A stretch of DNA of 64,000 nucleotides from Castor canadensis (taxonomy: Eukaryota; Chordata; Mammalia; Rodentia; Castoridae): positions 27,480,001-27,544,000 of the forward strand of contig NC_133392.1 of NCBI RefSeq assembly GCF_047511655.1. Reading direction: 5' to 3'. Made by a program: the position numbers and the translations under genes. Below are positions 19,578 to 30,164 of the stretch, piece by piece. The notes under the pieces were generated by a model, which was given only the letters and a program-made list of their open reading frames with translations, made no database searches and had not been told where the DNA came from. The stretch's first letter is position 1. Each line of letters begins with the position of its first letter.

Positions 19578-19859
19578 GTGCTTGCTTAGGCAGCACATAT
19601 ACTAAAATTGGAATAATACAGAAAAAAGTAGCATGGCCCCCTACACAAGAATGACATGCAAGTTCATGAAGCATTCCATGCTTTTATTTATTTATTTATT
19701 TGTTTATTTATTTATTTATTTTGGGCTGGGGGTACTCGTGTTTAAACTCAGGGCCTGCACCTTGAGCCACTCCACCAGCCCTTTTTTTGTGATGAGTTTT
19801 TCAAGGTTGGGTTTCATGAACTATTTGCCTGGGCTGCCTTTGGCATTCTATATTTTAAA
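19578..19859 (+). pseudogene. U6 snRNA pseudogene, split by a SINE
   Basis: The U6 body starts flush at GTGCTTGCTTAGGCAGCACA (19578) and runs to GCATTCCAT (19679). It then resumes at GCATTCTATATTTT (19843-19856), followed by an A-rich tail. The duplication GCATTC[C/T]AT flanks an antisense SINE (19680-19842). The body has several substitutions from canonical U6. A SINE A-tail sits immediately upstream where the PSE and TATA of a functional U6 gene should be, so it is a dead retrocopy. Confidence 0.93.
19680..19842 (-). repeat. composite SINE inserted in the U6 pseudogene
   Basis: It begins with a (TTTA)n run (19682-19720), then the reverse short-tail unit, and breaks off within the reverse B1-like unit. 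The 9-bp duplication of U6 sequence on both sides shows that it arrived after the U6 copy. Confidence 0.88.
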
Positions 19860-19871
19860 AAAAGAAAATAA

Positions 19872-19951
19872 AGAAATGGAACTATGCGATACATGGCTTT
19901 TTGTGTTTGATCTCTGTCAGCATAATGTCATTTAGATTAAGACTCATCTGT
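19872..19951 (-). repeat. old L1 3' fragment, right part
   Basis: 'gaaatggaactatgcgat', 'tggctttttgtgtttgat' and 'tcagcataatgtcatttaga' continue the L1 that stops at 19357. Confidence 0.7.
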
Positions 19952-20186
19952 GTTAGGCATGAATGGTAGAGTACTTGCCCGGCATGCGTAAGGTCCTGGG
20001 TTCCATCCCCGCACCACAAACAAACAAAGAACACTATTGAGAGAGAGAAAGACAGAAAAGTCTTACCAAGAGGTTAAAAGAATTGAGAAGGGCTGAGGGC
20101 TGGGAATGTGACTCAAATGGTAGACTCTCTGCCTAGAAGTGCAAGGCCCTGAGTTCAAACCCCAGCACTGTCAAAAAAAAAAGATA
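19952..20186 (+). repeat. ID SINE and tRNA-type SINE
   Basis: ID-like (19952-20023, 'gaatggtagagtacttgcccggcatgcg'), then a tRNA-type unit (20096-20186, 'gggctgggaatgtgactcaaatgg'). Confidence 0.8.
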
Positions 20187-20465
20187 CTCGACTCTAGGTA
20201 GATGTTTATCCTCCTTGTCATGTTTCAGATTTCCTCAAAACAACAAATACTAACAATAAGAGAAAGAATCCTTTTGAGAGGTAACAAGACCTGAATTAGA
20301 GCATTTATGGTAGACTAGGGAGGGAAGGAAGAGACTAGATGCAGTATGGTTGTCACTGAATTATGGGTGGGAAGTGGTTGGGCAGGGTAGAAAGCAATGC
20401 TGATGTTTGAAGAAACTGTGAGGACCTTAGTACATGAACTTGAATGGGTATTCCTGAGAAATCAT

Positions 20466-20682
20466 AGCACAGTGATTCAGAGTATGGGCTCCTTCAATAG
20501 TCATCCCTGTTTTGAATCCTGGCCCAACTACTGTAGGTGGCTAAAAGAGCAAATTAACCTCTTTGAGCTCTTTCTTCAACTCTAATAATAACATTAATGA
20601 TAGGGAATAATAACAGCATTTATCTTATAGGGTTAGTTTAAAAAGTGACACAGAATAAACTTTCAGTAAAAATTAGCTATTG
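20466..20682 (+). repeat. MIR element
   Basis: 'agcacagtgattcagagtatgggctcc' leads into 'gaatcctggcccaactac', 'aattaacctctttgagctct' and 'ttatagggttagttta', in MIR order. It is cut at its end by the SINE at 20683. Confidence 0.75.
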
Positions 20683-20905
20683 TGGCTGGACTCTGGTTGC
20701 TCATGCCTGTAATCTTCACACTCAGGAGGCAGAGATCAGGAGGATCAAGGTTTAAGTCCAGCTCAGATAGTCAAATAGTTCTCGAGACTCCATCTCCAAA
20801 ATAACCAGAGCAAAATGGACTGGAGGTGTTTGTGACTCAAGCAATAGAGTGTCTGCTTTGGAAGCACAAAACCCTGAGTTTAAATCCCAGTCTTCTTCCC
20901 CCCAC
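20683..20905 (+). repeat. composite SINE, 'ataaccagagcaaaatggactgg' subtype
   Basis: Head plus the diagnostic linker and a tail with 'ctgctttggaagcac'. Same subtype as 16283, 42266 and 56486. Confidence 0.85.
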
Positions 20906-21148
20906 ACCACCCAAGCTATTGTGATATATCCAGCAGCCTTATGAGATCAGAAGCTAGGACTTCTCTGTCCCTAGTCACTTGTCAGACCAAAAATAGTTCC
21001 TCTGCCTCCTTCCCCCAGCCATCCATCCATGAGGAAGTCCCAGCAGATGAGTTGAAATCTACAAGAGTGGGAATGAATGGGACCCTGTGGTGGGTTGTGT
21101 GGGAGGATTGGAGTTGGGGAATAAGGTAGGGTTAGAAACTAACTTGCA

Positions 21149-21247
21149 GGGCTGGGGAGTGGCTCAAGTGGTAGATCTCTTGTCTAACAAGTGTGAGGCT
21201 CTGGGTTCAAACCCCACTACCTCCAAAAAAAGAAAAAAAAAAAAAGA
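21149..21247 (+). repeat. tRNA-derived SINE
   Basis: Flanked by CTAACTTGCA on both sides (about 21138-21147 and 21251-21260), so it is a clean insertion of the tail unit alone. Confidence 0.85.
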
Positions 21248-21786
21248 ATCTAACTTGCAAAAAATTGCAAATTAAGTAGACCAGGCTAGCAGTAAAGCAG
21301 AGAGACCCAGGAACCCTGATCAAAGTTCTCCTGTCCCATTTCAATTTATCAGGATGCTTTCTGACTGATGTGAGGCAGGGGAATGGGAGGAGTTGTCCAC
21401 TCTGCCCAGTAGATGCTAATTAGTTCATCCTGCCTTCCCTCTTCCCTAGACTTGCTGATAGTATAAAAAAATAAGGATAGCAATGGATTATCTATAAGAA
21501 GTTTGTGGGTCTGGCCTCCAGTTGCTTTCCCTCTCGTGCACATACAAGAGGTAGGACATATGAGGAGCTACCCAACTTTACCTGAAGTCTAACACCACAT
21601 TCCCTTTGCCCCACTCCAGGGTATTGAAATATGAGGCTGGCTACATAGCATGTCTGGTGAGTCTGTCCAGTCTTAACTTGTTCAACTGCCACCACGTGGG
21701 TTCTTTGGGTGCTATTTGTTCCATCAGTCTAGTTCCAAGCACCATCTGCCCACCTGCTTCCTCCTGTTGGCCATGACTATCCCATC

Positions 21787-22013
21787 TTCTTTTTTTGTTT
21801 TTGGTGGCACTGGAGTTTGAACTCAGGAGCTCATGCTTGCTAGGCAGGCACTCTACCATTTAAGCCACTCCACTAGCCCTTTTTTGTGTAAGATATTTTC
21901 AAGATAGGGTCTTTTGAACTATTTGCCCGTGCTGGCTTTGAACCACCACGATTCTCCTAATCTCTGCCTATGAAGTAGCTAGGATTACAGGCATGAGCCA
22001 CCAATGCCAGCCC
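21787..22013 (-). repeat. composite B1-tRNA SINE
   Basis: Antisense full-length: 'tgcttgctaggcaggcactctaccatttaagcc', then the reverse head ending 'gcatgagccaccaatgccagccc'. Confidence 0.88.
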
Positions 22014-22945
22014 ATCTGTCTCTTGTATGTTGCCTTTACCCTACCCAGTGCCCACTCCCCATCTCTGATCCCTCAGGAGCCACCTCTGGTTTCCTTAGAC
22101 AGATCCCACCATATCCTGGGACCCCTCCATACCTTGTGCAACTTGCTCCCCACTTGAACTATCTTTGGCCTACCTTTTCTAGAACTGTCCCCTTTCATTA
22201 CCATCAACTCCTTCAACCAACCCCTGCCCACACTTTGCCTCTTCCTAACTCTGGTCCTGACCCCTCTTCCATTTTCCTCTCATCTGTGACCTCTCCATCC
22301 CCTCCTTTTACACCTCTACCTGTCTCCTACTCCATTCTTCTTTCCTGACTCTACCTTTCTCTTCAGTCTGATGACCTTAAGCTTCCCACCCCCAGCTAGT
22401 CTCTCCAAGGGCTGGAACATGTCATAAGCAATGAGAAGCTGTCTAGACCACTTCCTACAGCAGCTCTTCCCTCAAGAACAACATGTACAGCCTTCACTCT
22501 TTCTTTAAATCTATTCTAGGCACAGAGAGGATTTAACTGTCCCTCCAACCCTAGGAATTTCTCTGTGAGTCCCAGTTCTTAATCAACTTAAGAATCCCAC
22601 CCTGCCAGATCACCTGGGGCCACACCCATGGTAGTGTCTTGATTCCAAGCATCATCACAATCACAAACATGAGACTGGGGTTTACCCAATCTCATTTCTC
22701 TGTCCCTTCTCCCTCGGGATCATTTCTGGGCAGGAAACCTTCCCTCAGACTTTCCCTTACTCCTCTTATACATTATCTATGGATGGGAGCCCATCAGAAA
22801 AATCCAATCCAACCTGCTGAGTAAGGTAGAAATAGCCTGCAGTGGGGCTGGGAGGGTGAAGCTCTCTAGTGGTCAATTGTCATTTTATCTCCTCCAGACT
22901 TTGGGATCAGCATGTGGATTGTCCCTCACAGACATCAAAAGCTCA
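22014..22945. other. intergenic, pyrimidine-rich unique sequence
   Basis: A C/T-rich stretch (22020-22370) with an incidental open frame, then unique DNA. No gene evidence and no recognised repeat. Confidence 0.5.
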
Positions 22946-22950
22946 TGCTG

Positions 22951-23388
22951 GGGCCAGCTTGTACCTGTAATCCTATCTGCTCAGGAGGCAGAGATCTGCA
23001 AGATCCTGGTTTGAGGCCAGCTCAGGCAAAAAGTGAGACCCTATCTCAAAAATACCCAACACACAAGTGGCTGAAGTGATAGAGTACCTGCCTAGCAAAC
23101 ACTGAGTTCAAACCCTAGAACCAAAAACAAACAAAAATACCTAATGCACACAAAAAAAAGGGTTGGCTGAGTGACTCAAGTGATCAAGCAAGCATGACAT
23201 CCTGAGTTCAAACTCCAGTACCTCCAAAAAAAGCCCATACTAGGATCCTGTGTGAAGTGATTGGGTGTTAGTAATCATCAAGAGTTCAGTACTGAACTGG
23301 TGGAGTGGCTCAAGCAGTAAGAGTGCCCGCCTAGCAAGCATGAAGCCCTGAATTCAAACTCCAGTACCACCAAAAGAAAAAAAAAAGG
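22951..23388 (+). repeat. three SINEs in a row
   Basis: A composite element with a shortened tail (22951-23125), a tRNA-type unit (23160-23237) and another tRNA-type unit (23294-23388). The last is flanked by GTTCAGTACTG and GTTCAGTATTG, a slightly diverged target duplication. Confidence 0.85.
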
Positions 23389-24080
23389 TTCAGTATTGGA
23401 GGGTGTGGAAGGGGAGGACCTGGAAACAATTCTACCAGAATGGGTTTGAGGAGTGGCTGGGGTGGGCAATCCCAATCAGGCCCAGTAAAAACCAGTTTAA
23501 GACCCATATGGAAACAGTCAGTACCCTCTGACTGGAAGAACCAGTGCTTGGGAAGGAGGCACAGCTATTAGATTTGTATTTTGCTTCAACCACAATAGAG
23601 CTGCATTGTCGGCACATTTAACTTAGGGCCAGTACACTATGTGCACTCAGCAATCAGAAATTCCATTCTAAACAGCCTGCAGGGGTGAGGGAGCATCTCA
23701 AGGACACTGAGTTTACTGATTGAGAGTTTACTGATTCAAGCATTTTATTCACACAAATGGGTCCTAAAAGCAAATCAACTTCTGAACCTAGTGTTCAAAC
23801 ATTGAAACAGCCATTTGTCCAAATAATGGAGGAAAAACTGAGTTGGACTTACTGAGAAGTCCACTCTATTTTAAGTAGACGATTTAAAAAATTTTGACAA
23901 TATTCAGCTTTTTATCTATGCCTTAACATCATCTCTGTTGTCCTTTGGTGGACTTTCCATAGTCATTCCACCTTTAAGCCTGTTTCTTCCTGTTTAAGAC
24001 ACAGTTCAAGAACTGACTTTAGAGAACCCTAAAGTTTCTAACTATTGATACCCGCCAAGTAGTATGTAAAAAATGTATAG
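23389..24080. other. intergenic unique sequence
   Basis: No gene or clear repeat seen. Confidence 0.45.
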
Positions 24081-24086
24081 CTTATG

Positions 24087-24180
24087 GGCTGGGATGTAGC
24101 TCAGTGGTAGAGGGCTTGCCTAGCATACTCAGGGCCCTGGGTTCAATCCCAGGACCAAAAGAAAAAAGACAAAAAAAAAA
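24087..24180 (+). repeat. ID-type SINE
   Basis: 'gggctgggatgtagctcagtggtagagggcttgcctagcat' (split) with box B 'gggttcaatcccag'. TATAGCTTA(T/C) flanks both sides as a target duplication. Confidence 0.9.
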
Positions 24181-24244
24181 AATTATAGCTTACAAGTAAT
24201 TTTCTACACAGTATTGTTTTTTATCCTCAAAACTGTCTTGTTGA

Positions 24245-24468
24245 TGGACGCCAGTGGCTCATGGCTCATGTCTGTAAAATCCTAGCTACTCAGGAGGCAG
24301 AGTTTAGGAGGATCACAGTTTGAAGCCAGCTCTAAACAAGTAGTTCAGGAGATCCTATCTGGAAAAAAACCATCACAAGAAAGGACTGGTGGAGTGGCTT
24401 GAGTGGTAATAGCAGCTGCTAGCAAGTGTGGAGCCATGAGTTCAAGCCCCAATGCTGAAAAAAAAAAA
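24245..24468 (+). repeat. composite B1-tRNA SINE
   Basis: Head 'ggacgccagtggctcatgg', linker 'aaaccatcacaagaaagg', tail 'actggtggagtggcttgagtgg'. Confidence 0.85.
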
Positions 24469-24550
24469 CTGTCTTGTAAGATAGATACTATTGTCTTTCC
24501 TTTTTTTGTTGTTTTGTTTTTGTTTCTTTTGTGATTTTTGTTGTCGTTTT

Positions 24551-25013
24551 GTTTTTTTTGAGGCAGGGTATTGCTATGTAGTCTCAACTGCCCCTTGAAC
24601 TTTCAGTCCTCCTGCCTCAGTTTCCCAAGTATTGGGATTACAGGTGTATACCGCCATGCCCAGCTTATGTCTTTTTTTGTTGTTGCTACTGTAATTTGAA
24701 CTGAGCATCTCATACATGCTAGACAGATGTTCTCCGACTTGAGCCACTCCACCAGCCCTTTTTGTGTTATTTTTGAGATAGGGTCTCTAGAACTATTTGC
24801 TTCGAACTTCAGTCCTCCTGATCTCTGCCTCCTGAGTAGCTAGGATTACAGATGTGAGCCACCAGCACCCAGCCAAGCCCTTTTAGGTGTGTTGGTTTTT
24901 TTGAGATAGGGTCTCCAGAATTGTTTGCCCGGGCTGCCCTCAAAACACAATCGTCCTGATCTCTGCTTCCTGGGTAGCTAGGATTACAGATGTGAGTCAC
25001 TGGTGCCCAGCTA
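24551..25013 (-). repeat. B1-like SINE, composite SINE and half composite SINE
   Basis: B1-like (24551-24665), composite (24668-24876) and a further head-only unit (24885-25013), all antisense. The last two share the 'cctcctgagtagctaggattacag' style head, one derived as 'ctgggtagctagg'. Confidence 0.8.
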
Positions 25014-25123
25014 TCCCTCCTTTTTTATGGCTGAGGAAATAAACCTCTGAGGTTAAGAAAAATACCCAAGGTTACACAACCAATAGGTGGTGAAGATGAG
25101 ATTACAATTTTATGAATTTTGGG

Positions 25124-25217
25124 GCTTTGAGATATAGCTCAGTGGTAGAGCACATACTTAACTTGCATGAGGCCCTGGATTCAATCCCTAGCACCCCTCC
25201 CAAAAAATAAAATTAAA
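25124..25217 (+). repeat. ID-type SINE
   Basis: 'ggggctttgagatatagctcagtggtagagcac' with box B 'gattcaatccc' and an A-rich end. Confidence 0.85.
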
Positions 25218-25363
25218 CAAGAATTCTTATTCAGTGAGTCTCCAGGAATACTACTTTTAGAACAGAATGATGTCATTTTTACATATGCCTTCTTTGCTTT
25301 ATAAATTCCTATACTCTTAGCCCTTTGGCCTTGCCTTCCTCAAGTTCAAAGTTAAAATCCTGT

Positions 25364-25597
25364 GGCTATACCACACACTGTGGCTCACTCTTGTAATTCT
25401 AGCTACTCAGGAGGCCGAGATTAGGAGGATCGAGGTTCAAAGCCAGCCAGGGCAAATAGTTGAGACCCTATCTCAAAAATGCATTATACAAAACAGGGCT
25501 GGTGGAGTGGCTCAAGTGGTGGAGCATCTGCCTATCAAGCGTGAGGCCCTGAGTTCAAATACCAGTACCACCAGAAAAAGAAAAAAATAAATAAATA
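25364..25597 (+). repeat. composite B1-tRNA SINE, full-tail form
   Basis: Head from 'cacacactgtggctcac', linker 'atgcattatacaaaacagg', and full tail 'ggtggagcatctgcctatcaagcgtgag'. Confidence 0.88.
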
Positions 25598-26044
25598 CAA
25601 AATAAAATTCAGCTAGGGTAATACAGTCCTGTCTGGGAGTACTATCCTGTCTAGGAGTACTATCCTGGACCTAAGAGGGGTTCACTGGGGCAGTAGGGAA
25701 GAAGGGTGCTGACCTAAAGCTGTCAATCCTATATCCCTTCTAGTCTAGCCAAGGAGCCAATTTTCCTGTTTGCACCTTAGTTTTCCCATCTGTAATATGG
25801 TCATGATAACTCTTTGCTGTGTGGGTTTCAGAGGGTAGGATCAGATGATGACTGACAGGAAGGTGCTCTGAGGTATGAAACACTCTTTTTTTCAGTGTGT
25901 ATGCGGGAGGGAGGAAGGTGTAAGTTATCCAAGGAGTCTCTGGGATTGTGCCACTGGCTTGGCCTAGAACACTGTTTCCCTGGGATTGAAACCAGGTCCT
26001 CTTTCCATTCTCGACGTCAGAATCTAGGCTTTGTTTATTATTCT

Positions 26045-26160
26045 TTTTTGTTTGAGTCAGGATCTCACTATATAGCCCAGGCTTGCCTTAAACTCAAGAT
26101 CCTCCTGCCCCTGCCTCCCTAGTGCTGAGATTATAAGCATGTACCACCACACCTGTCTTT
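26045..26160 (-). repeat. B1-like SINE
   Basis: 'gagtcaggatctcactatatagcccaggcttgcc' and 'gcatgtaccaccacacctg' read as reverse B1. Confidence 0.8.
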
Positions 26161-26521
26161 GTTTATCATTCTTGACTCCTCTCTTAACTACTAAGGCTTC
26201 AAAGAAGGTTTTACAGAGCATATGGGACCTTGCCCCTCAACTCACTAGAGATAGGGAACAGTTTGAATCAAGAGCTTTAGGTCCTGGGCAGCAGCAATAT
26301 CCAGACAACTCTGGGCAAATACAGGGAGTACTGTCATCAAGTTCAAGTTCACTGCCTAGCGCTCAACCTTAGCCTGAATCTGGCAAGAGGCCTCTTAGGA
26401 GTCCCTCACCCCTTTACTGTCATCCTGAGCCTAGCCCAGAAAAGACAGCCTTTACCCAAGATATATAACCCATCTTTAGGGAACTGTAGTCTGATGAGAA
26501 GGAACTCCTCACTCTTGTGCA

Positions 26522-27235
26522 GTGTATTAGTTTCCTAGGACTGACATAACAAATTTTTACACGTTTGGTGCTTTACAACAGAAATTCATTCTTTCACAGT
26601 TTTGAAGACCAGAAGTCCAAAACCAGAAGTCAGCAATGTTTGCTTATTCTGAGAACGCTGGATTCTGAGAGAGAATCCATTACATGACTCTTTCCTAGTT
26701 TCTAATAGCTGTCAACAATTCTTGGTGGCTGTTGGGCCAGCTCCAGTGATAGCTCAGAAACCAACTGCATAGCTTTGGGCAGATCCAGTTCCAGTTCCTT
26801 CACAGGCTCCAGTGGTGCCGCAAGAGCCAGGGCTGCCTATGCATTAGCCGCCAGCTGCAAAGCAGGGACCTGGGCCAACACCAGCATCAGATCTACCCTA
26901 TCTCTGTCCCCCACCTACTACTCTGCCTATTGTTTACATTTACCTGTTCCAATTAAATCCCTCTATATAAAAAAAAAAATTATTGTGGGCCTGAGATTGT
27001 AGGCTCATCACTAATTTCTGCCTCTCTCTTCTGTGTCTGTTTTCTCCTTTTCAGTCTTATAAGGCTATTCATTATTGGATTTAGTGCTCACCTTAATCAG
27101 AAAGAGATCAGGAAGATCTCTTCTTGAGATCCTTGCCTTAATTACATCTGCAAGGGCATGTATTCCAAGTAAGATCACAGTCCAAGGTTCTGACTGGATA
27201 TATCTTTTGGAAGTAATAACTCAACCTGCAATAAG
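26522..27235 (-). mobile_element. MLT1-type MaLR LTR, interrupted
   Basis: The left part (26522-26735) reads 'gtattagtttcctagga' then 'acagaaattcattctttcacagtttt'. The right part (from about 26990) reads 'cttataaggctattcattattgg' (split), 'aattacatctgcaagggc' and 'ccaagtaagatcacagtcc'. These are antisense landmarks of the ancient MLT1 LTR. A foreign insert separates the halves. No internal retroviral genes are present. Confidence 0.75.
26737..26988 (+). pseudogene. poly(A)-tailed insert (possible retrocopy) inside the MLT1 LTR
   Basis: About 240 bp without MLT1 similarity. It contains ATTAAA (26955-26960) about 16 bases before an A-rich run (26970-26981), as in a reverse-transcribed mRNA end. 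TGTTGGGCC at the left edge and TGTGGGCC at the right may be a diverged target duplication. It is rich in CCAGTTCC / CTCCAGTGG motifs (Ser-, Ala- or Pro-rich in translation). I do not recognise the parent gene. Confidence 0.4.
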
Positions 27236-27242
27236 AAGCTTC

Positions 27243-27535
27243 CTCTTTCCTGGCACACCTATAATCTTAGCTGCTCAGGAAAGAGAGATCAGGAGGATCT
27301 CAGTTTGAAGCCAGCCAGGGCAAATGGTTTGCAAGACCCTATCTTGAAAATACCTAACACAAAAAGGGCTGGTGGAGTGGCTCAAGGTATAGGACCTAAG
27401 TTCAAGCCCCAGTACCACAAAAAAAAAAAAAAAAGCTTCCTATTGATATTAATTAATTTTGGTACTGGGGATCAAACTGATGGCCTTGTGTATGCTAAGC
27501 ATTCACTCTACCACTGAGCTGCATCCCCATCATGG
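27243..27535. repeat. composite SINE (+) and ID SINE (-)
   Basis: Composite short-tail element on + (27243-27436, 'ggctcaaggtataggacctaag'), then an antisense ID element (27445-27535). Confidence 0.85.
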
Positions 27536-27611
27536 AGCTTCTAGTTTGATGGTGGAAACCTACCTCATTCTTGAAGAATCAGTCCTGAGTTTTAGAGGAG
27601 AAATCTTAACT

Positions 27612-28087
27612 TTTTTTTTTTGGCAAGATACTGAGGTTTGAACTCAGGGCCTCATGCTTGCTAGGCAGGTGTTCTAACATTTGAGCTGCAACTCTAATCC
27701 TTTTTGCTTTAGTTATTTTTCAGACAGGGGCTCAAGTTTTTGCCCGGGGTAGGCCTTAGACCTTGATCCTTCTATCTATGCCTCTGAGTAGCCAGGATCA
27801 CAGACATGATCCACTGTGCCCAGTTGTAATCTACTCCTACTTTTTTTTTTTTTGGTGGAGCTTGAAGTTGAACTGAAGACCTTTTGCCTACAACCCTTTT
27901 TATGTAGGGTCTCACTTTATGTCTAGGTGGGCCTGAACAATGATCTTGCGATCTGTGCTTCTCTTCATAGCTACACTCAGCCATTGCTCGAGATGGAAAT
28001 CTTGTAAACTTTTTGTCTGAGATGGCCTGGAACTTTTTTTCTCCTGCTGTCTGTTCTTGGATTACAGACTTGAGCCACCACAGCCAG
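27612..28087 (-). repeat. antisense composite SINEs, degenerate
   Basis: 27612-27825 is a tRNA-type unit plus one head. 27838-28087 is a more decayed copy with two head-like units ('ctcactttatgtctaggtgg' and 'gagatggcctggaactttt'). It resembles the multimeric type seen at 32481-32823. Confidence 0.65.
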
Positions 28088-28110
28088 TCTCCATCCCTAC
28101 TTTAAGAAGC

Positions 28111-28260
28111 CCCTTTAGACAGGTGGGATGGTATATGCCTATAATCCCAGCACTCATGAGGTTGAGGCAGGAGAATCTCAAGTTTGAGTCCACCTAGACA
28201 ACAAGGAAAGTTGAGGTCACCCTGGGCTACATAGAGAGACTTTGTCTGAAAAACAAAAGC
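28111..28260 (+). repeat. B1-like SINE
   Basis: 'gggatggtatatgcctataatcccagcactcatgag' (split) to 'gggctacatagagagactttg', with an internal duplication relative to simple B1. Confidence 0.8.
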
Positions 28261-28808
28261 TCTTTTATCCCTTGGTTTGATCCCTAGCACCACATGGAAA
28301 ATGAAGAGGAAGACCTTGATTCCCAGTCTGGTCCTCATGAGTCTTTAAATTGAGAAAGGTCAGTATGGGCAGAATAGAGACCACTATTCTCTATTCAACA
28401 ATTTGAGGACACTGATGTCCTATTCATGCCTAGCTTTTTCTTTTCTATTAGCCCTGGCTTGAAGACATGAGCCAGCATAACTGTCCATGTCCTTCCTTGT
28501 TTGTGACATGGCTACATCTGAGCATCACCCAGTTGGCTTTTCATCTATAGATTTCCTCAACCCCTTAAGGAAAGATTTTTAAGGGAACAAACTTAGAATC
28601 CATTACCTTGGGCACCAGTGAGTGACAGATATGAGGAAGGAAGAGATGATTGGTTGGTAGTAGGGAATTGAAGCTGGGGAACAGAGCTGAGACGGGTAGG
28701 GCAGACTTGGGACTGACTGAGATCTGTTCCCCTTTTGTTTTCTTGATGGTTTCTGAGCTGTCCCCACCTACATGACCTCTTGGAACTCAGCTTCCAAAAA
28801 ACTATTCA
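28261..28808. other. intergenic unique sequence
   Basis: No gene or recognised repeat. Confidence 0.45.
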
Positions 28809-28810
28809 CA

Positions 28811-29014
28811 GCCAGGCACCAGTGGCTCACACCTATAATCCTAACTACTCAGGAGACAGAGATCAGAAAGATTTCGTTTCAAAACCAGCCCAGGCAAATA
28901 GTTCAAGAGACCCTATATCAAAAAAACACATCACAAAAAAGGGCTAGTGGAGTGGCTCAAGGTGTAGGCCCTGAGTTCAAACTCCAACACCAGAAAAAGA
29001 AAAAAAAAAAAAAA
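28811..29014 (+). repeat. composite B1-tRNA SINE, short-tail form
   Basis: 'gccaggcaccagtggctcac' head, 'aacacatcacaaaaaaggg' linker and 'ggctcaaggtgtaggccctg' tail. Confidence 0.9.
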
Positions 29015-29790
29015 GACTTTCAGAAGACTATATATCACCTTGGAATCTGAATGACTGCCAAAGTCTGAGAACTTGAAACCTATGAAAGATAAGAAGTCTG
29101 TGCCACCAGAACATCTAGGAGGCCCTAGAGGCACTGGGAGGCCCAAGATGAATTGGGTTTTTTCTCTCTCAGAGTCAGCACCTCACTCTGCTTCCTTAGC
29201 CCTTCATAGCTCCTTCCCTTTCCCTGTATTCCCCGGATAATGAAAACTGCTGGGAGATCTCATCTAGCCCAGCTGATCTCTTTGGCTCCATGTGTTGGCA
29301 TAATTCTGATGAGAATCCTCCAGGGACCCTCTCTCTCTCTGCCTCTTCCTCCCAGTATTCTAACCTGAGAGCTTCGGCTCTGCTTTCCAGAGCAAGGACA
29401 TTTCCCTGTTTCTCCCTTCTGGGCTCTCCTCCCCATTCCTACCTTTCTTTCTCCTCTGCATCTGCTCCAGCTCTGCCTTCTTAGTCATCTCTTATTCTGT
29501 GTCTTTGTTCTTGTTCTTGCTCCTGTCCTGTGTTGCTCCTGTGTAGAGACCTTTGGAACCAGGCCCTGTCCTTGCCTTCTCTTGGGGAATTAGAGTCAAA
29601 ATCAGTTTAAGACTTCTCTCTGCAGCTGGTGAGTTACCCTGCTCACTCCATTCTCACTTCACAGCCTGATTCAGCCTTTTTCCCCACCTGAATTTTTGTT
29701 TCCCAACAGAAGTGGAGACCCATGCAAAAATAGTGTGAGCACAGTTTGCAGCTCGCATGGCCCATTAGGCTTGAAATTGTGATTCTCAAA
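29015..29790. other. intergenic unique sequence, CT-rich
   Basis: C/T-rich from 29320 to 29560. No gene is supported; the open frame near 29290 looks incidental. Confidence 0.45.
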
Positions 29791-29795
29791 GTCTT

Positions 29796-30164
29796 TTTTT
29801 CTTTTACTTTTTAAAATGGTGTTGGAAATTAAACCCAGGACTTTAGTAGTGCTGTTTAAGTGTTCTATCATTGACCTACATCCCCAGCCCTCAAAAAGTT
29901 TTTTATTTAAGAGATTTACCTCTGTTTCACATTTTGTGTATAAAGTAAAGTGAGACTATTGCTTTCTTTTTTTTTTTTTTTGTGGTGCTGGGGCTTGAAC
30001 TCAGGGCCTACACCTTGAGCCACTCTACCAGCCCTTTTTGTGTGAAGGGTTTTTTGAGATAGGGTCTCTCAAACTATGTGCTTGGGCTGGGTTCAAATCA
30101 AGATCCTCCTGATTTCTGCCTCCTGAGTAGCTAGGATTATAGGTGTGAGCCATCGGTGTCCAGC
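29796..30164 (-). repeat. ID-like SINE and composite SINE (antisense)
   Basis: A diverged ID (29796-29892, ending 'cctacatccccagccct') and a composite short-tail element (29966-30164). Confidence 0.8.

Noticed and set aside
19578-19859. Functional U6 snRNA gene
   Set aside because: The body is interrupted by a SINE and carries substitutions, and the expected upstream promoter is replaced by a SINE tail.
22004-22348. 114-codon Pro/Ser-rich frame
   Set aside because: Arises from a C/T-rich stretch; no start context, splice evidence or conserved motif.
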